Below are positions 61,316 through 64,000 of a stretch of DNA of 64,000 nt, piece after piece; the first letter of the stretch is position 1; each line of letters opens with the position of its first letter. The notes beneath the pieces were generated by a model that worked only from the letters and a program-made list of their open reading frames with translations, ran no database searches and was not told where the DNA came from. The position numbers and the translations under genes are program-made. Origin of the DNA: Collybiopsis luxurians FD-317 M1 (lineage: Eukaryota; Basidiomycota; Agaricomycetes; Agaricales; Omphalotaceae); assembly GCA_000827265.1 (NCBI GenBank), contig KN834815.1, forward strand, positions 12,998 through 76,997, in the 5' to 3' direction.

Positions 61316-62331
61316 GGTTCCGAGTTGGATCTGGTGCAGAAGAAAAAAGTCAATAAAGGAGTAAATTCGAAGCGCTTTCAAGGGCAAGAATTCAGCCGCT
61401 AGAGCGTGGCAACCGACGAGCCTCGTGGTTATTGCCTACGGATGACCTTGTCCCATGGCGAGCAGATACTGACCTTTGGAAATACAAGGAAAGCTTATAA
61501 AAGGGTGAAAAGCGAGCCTGAAATTCTGAACGGCGTCAAGTCGAAATGGGAATTGATCGTCTTCGAGACAAGGAGGGCTAAATCTAGAGGCTTGAAGGAA
61601 AACCTTTGCTCTCAAAACTGACAGAGAAATTGAGGACGAAAAGGTCGAAAATGTATAAAGCGATGGACGCACAGAGATAGAGACGAGCAAATAGATCAAC
61701 GCTGGTGAATTCGTTGAGGATGAAAAGGGACGGTTCACGGTTGCAACCGTGACTAACTAGGCTGTGACACCTCCGCCTCCGCCGAGCCTCCGGAAGCCGG
61801 TGGCGTTTCAGGTTTCCTGATTTCAAACTAACCATGAAGATAGTCTCATTAATCGATGATACACCATATGTACAAGTCATTATTTTGTTCTTGACAGAGA
61901 TCTACGATGCGAAATGTACCTCTCAAGCTCACTGCTAGCATGATAATATACACAAGCCTCTTGCGCCCTCCAAAAAGTGCTCAGAGAAAAAAAAAATTAC
62001 CGCAGAGATACCGTAAGCGCAAATCCATCTGCTACCTGCTATGAAACTTTGCTTTTCTTACTCGAGTCTTGTACGAGATGTATGAGCAGCAGAATAGGTG
62101 ACAAGCAAAACAGGTACGTACCGGTGTTTGTGTACGCAGGTTGTGACCACCAGCTTAGAAGTCCAGCCTTCGTCCCAGTGACTATACATCCTCCGTTAGG
62201 GACGTCCAAACTCTGATGACAGACGTTATGAGCTGACACGCGACACAAAAAAAACTCTAACAAACCGCTGCCGCAGTCACCTCTTCGTCTAAACAGAGCT
62301 GATGAGGGGACAAATCATTGCAATCAGGTGC
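61316..62331. other. Spacer between CDC42 promoter and the WD40 gene 3' end
   Basis: About 1 kb. CDC42 5' region, with pyrimidine-rich minus-strand segments near 61760-61800. No other gene recognised. Confidence 0.5.
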
Positions 62332-64000
62332 TTATCTCGCACCTTCTCCCCGGTCCCTATCTTCTAGGCCATGATCCAATCCATATACTAGCGTTCCCTT
62401 CTTGGTATCCCATATGAGGGCGCAGCCCTTCACGTCTCCAAACAAAACGCCTTGACCGCGCGCAGTGAATAAAGCCCCAAATATTCGCTGAGGCTGCGCC
62501 TCGGTTTCCTTGTTAGAGAACGACTGTTCTAGCTTGCCTTTTCGATCGTCTCTGAGCCCAACGAGGCGGCAGACGCCAGGACACGCTATTCATTTAGTTT
62601 GTTTAATTAATATCGTAAGCTCAAGCAAAAAAAAAATTACCTACATATTAACACATGCGTTCTCGCGGGATTGATGTCGATGGAGAGGCTGCAAGGAAGA
62701 AGCGTAAGCTTGGAGCAAGTCTTTCAGTGGAGAATGAACGCACATTCTCGTCTTCAGGAATGACCAAGCACGCAGAGTGCCATTTGGTACTTCACACGAC
62801 CATCTATCGAATGCGCAATTAGCAGCTTTCGGGGAGTTAAAAAAAGATCCAAGTCAACACCGACAAGACACCATCAACTGTACCACCAAGAAGAGTAGAA
62901 CCGTCGTCGATGAACATGAGCGCGGTGGTATTAGATCGAAGGATCGACCGCTGGGCTTGCCAAGAACCTGAAGCAGTTGCGTCCATCTAAGATGTAGTCA
63001 TTCGAGAAAGGTTGCGGACCTTTTACCCAGAACCAGATTTTGATCCCTTCCGCGGGCAACGAGACAGCTATCTTGTCTTTATGATACGCTAGACGCATGC
63101 CGCTTTGTCCCCCGACGTAACTAGGTGCGATGCCAATGTCGACCACCTTGGCCCATTGCCAGTGATTGTAGCTCTGCAAAGTGAGAAAGCTGACTAAAGA
63201 GTCAATTAATGGAGTGTTCACTTACTGTTCTGGCCCACTTGCTGATCATTCCGTCTTCACCCAACGAAACAACTCCACCATCATCCTCGAGCCAAAGCAC
63301 GCTCGTTACCTTTGCATTATGGGACAGACGAGCCATCTCGGTACGTGTTTGATTGTTCCAAATACGGATGGTTTTATCAGCGCCTGAGTGTGTGAGCAAT
63401 AGAGCGCTTAGAACCAATTTATTTGCACTTACAATTTAAAGCCAAAAGTCCACCATCCGAACTGGCCGAGATACCAACGATATTCAGATCTCCTTCACCT
63501 TTCAGATAGATTGAATAATTGGACTCAAGTGTCGGCCACCGAAACATCCGTTTGTGCTTTCGCATGGCTTCCACGGTGTCGCTACTGGGGGATGACGGCC
63601 GTTCTCGTTTTGTGCCCCGAGTCTGGAGAGGGGACACTACAGGTTTTGGCGGCAAAGGGTGAACCAGCTGAAGAGGAGGGTTGACGGAGAAAGGCATTGA
63701 GACAGGCGGTAATTTGGAAGGGTTTATTGCGAATGCAGCGTTTCGAGGTGATGCACTGGATTGTGTAGTCGGACTGGAGACTGTAGAAATGATAGGCTGA
63801 GAGAAGGGAAGTGGCGCTATGGCGGACTGGTTCTCAGCGAAGATGTCATGATTGGAAGTTGATGCAACTGATTGGGAATAGGCAACTGATGCCGGAGTTA
63901 AGGGTGATAACTTCGTATCGGCAGTAGTGCCATTTGACTTCTGTCTGTTGAGAGGGAAAGACTTCGGCGAATCTTGGAAAGAACCTGACGGCGAGACTAG
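62332..64000 (-). CDS. WD40 repeat protein (5' end beyond the window)
   Basis: The visible part runs from the right edge to TAA 62332-62334. The right-hand portion is low-complexity Ser/Pro. MPFSVNPPLQLVHPLPPKPV and KRERPSSPSSDTVEAMRKHKR are followed by WD-type blades: NIVGISASSDGGLLALNC, DKTIRIWNNQTRTEMARL, VTSVLWLEDDGGVVSLGEDGMISKW, HWQWAKVVDIGIAP, IAVSLPAEGIKIWFWVKG and a final blade ARGQGVLFGDVKGCALIWDTKKG. DKTIRIWN and CALIWDTKKG are classic blade ends. Several short introns are present. No family-specific motif was recognised beyond the propeller, so the partner or pathway is unknown. Confidence 0.8.

Overview
The window is nuclear DNA of a filamentous basidiomycete, most likely an Agaricomycete. 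The genes are dense and cut by many short introns of about 48-66 nt with GT-AG ends and CTAAY-like branch points. The families present fit this: DUF6533 membrane proteins, macrophage-activating-glycoprotein-like secreted proteins, an M50B-like protease and a Kex2-repeat peptide. I cannot name the species. All functional calls come from motif recognition by eye; no database search was run, and splice sites were inferred by restoring reading frames across consensus junctions.

Layout. 0-7 kb: three tandem copies (the first cut by the window edge) of an unrecognised polytopic membrane protein. 7.3-11.3 kb: a small secreted protein, alanine aminotransferase and an M50B-like membrane protease. 12.45-17.69 kb: a complete Ty1/Copia LTR retrotransposon with identical 5-bp target-site duplications. 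Its gag-pol frame is broken almost only by TGA codons. 19.2-22.3 kb: an Rsc1/2-like bromodomain-BAH chromatin protein. 22.7-24.5 kb: a decayed cytochrome P450. 25.3-26.2 kb: a weak hypothetical gene. 26.3-28.2 kb: Rab11/Ypt3 GTPase with a 5-nt microexon, and an L-rhamnose mutarotase-like protein.

28.3-39.2 kb is a cluster of secreted proteins shaped by repeated duplication: an intact T1/N1-type guanyl ribonuclease, a 3' remnant of a macrophage-activating-glycoprotein (MAG)-like gene, two tandem 125-aa cysteine-rich secreted proteins, a 5' remnant of a second ribonuclease gene, and two intact MAG-like genes. The block carrying ribonuclease 5' end plus MAG 3' end occurs twice (about 28.9-30.2 and 34.8-36.4 kb).

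39.8-64 kb is mostly housekeeping: a lipoyl-domain Pdx1-like protein, a DUF6533 protein, a large membrane-anchored beta-propeller amidohydrolase, an Ato/GPR1-FUN34-YaaH transporter, a FAD monooxygenase, EMC4, the spliceosomal SF3B4, Cdc42 and a WD40 protein that runs off the right edge. Between SF3B4 and Cdc42 lies a 91-aa secreted precursor made of three Kex2-bounded proline-rich repeats ending in tyrosine motifs, each spread over symmetric phase-2 exons. It is the best candidate in the window for an undescribed secreted-peptide (KEP/RiPP-like) system.
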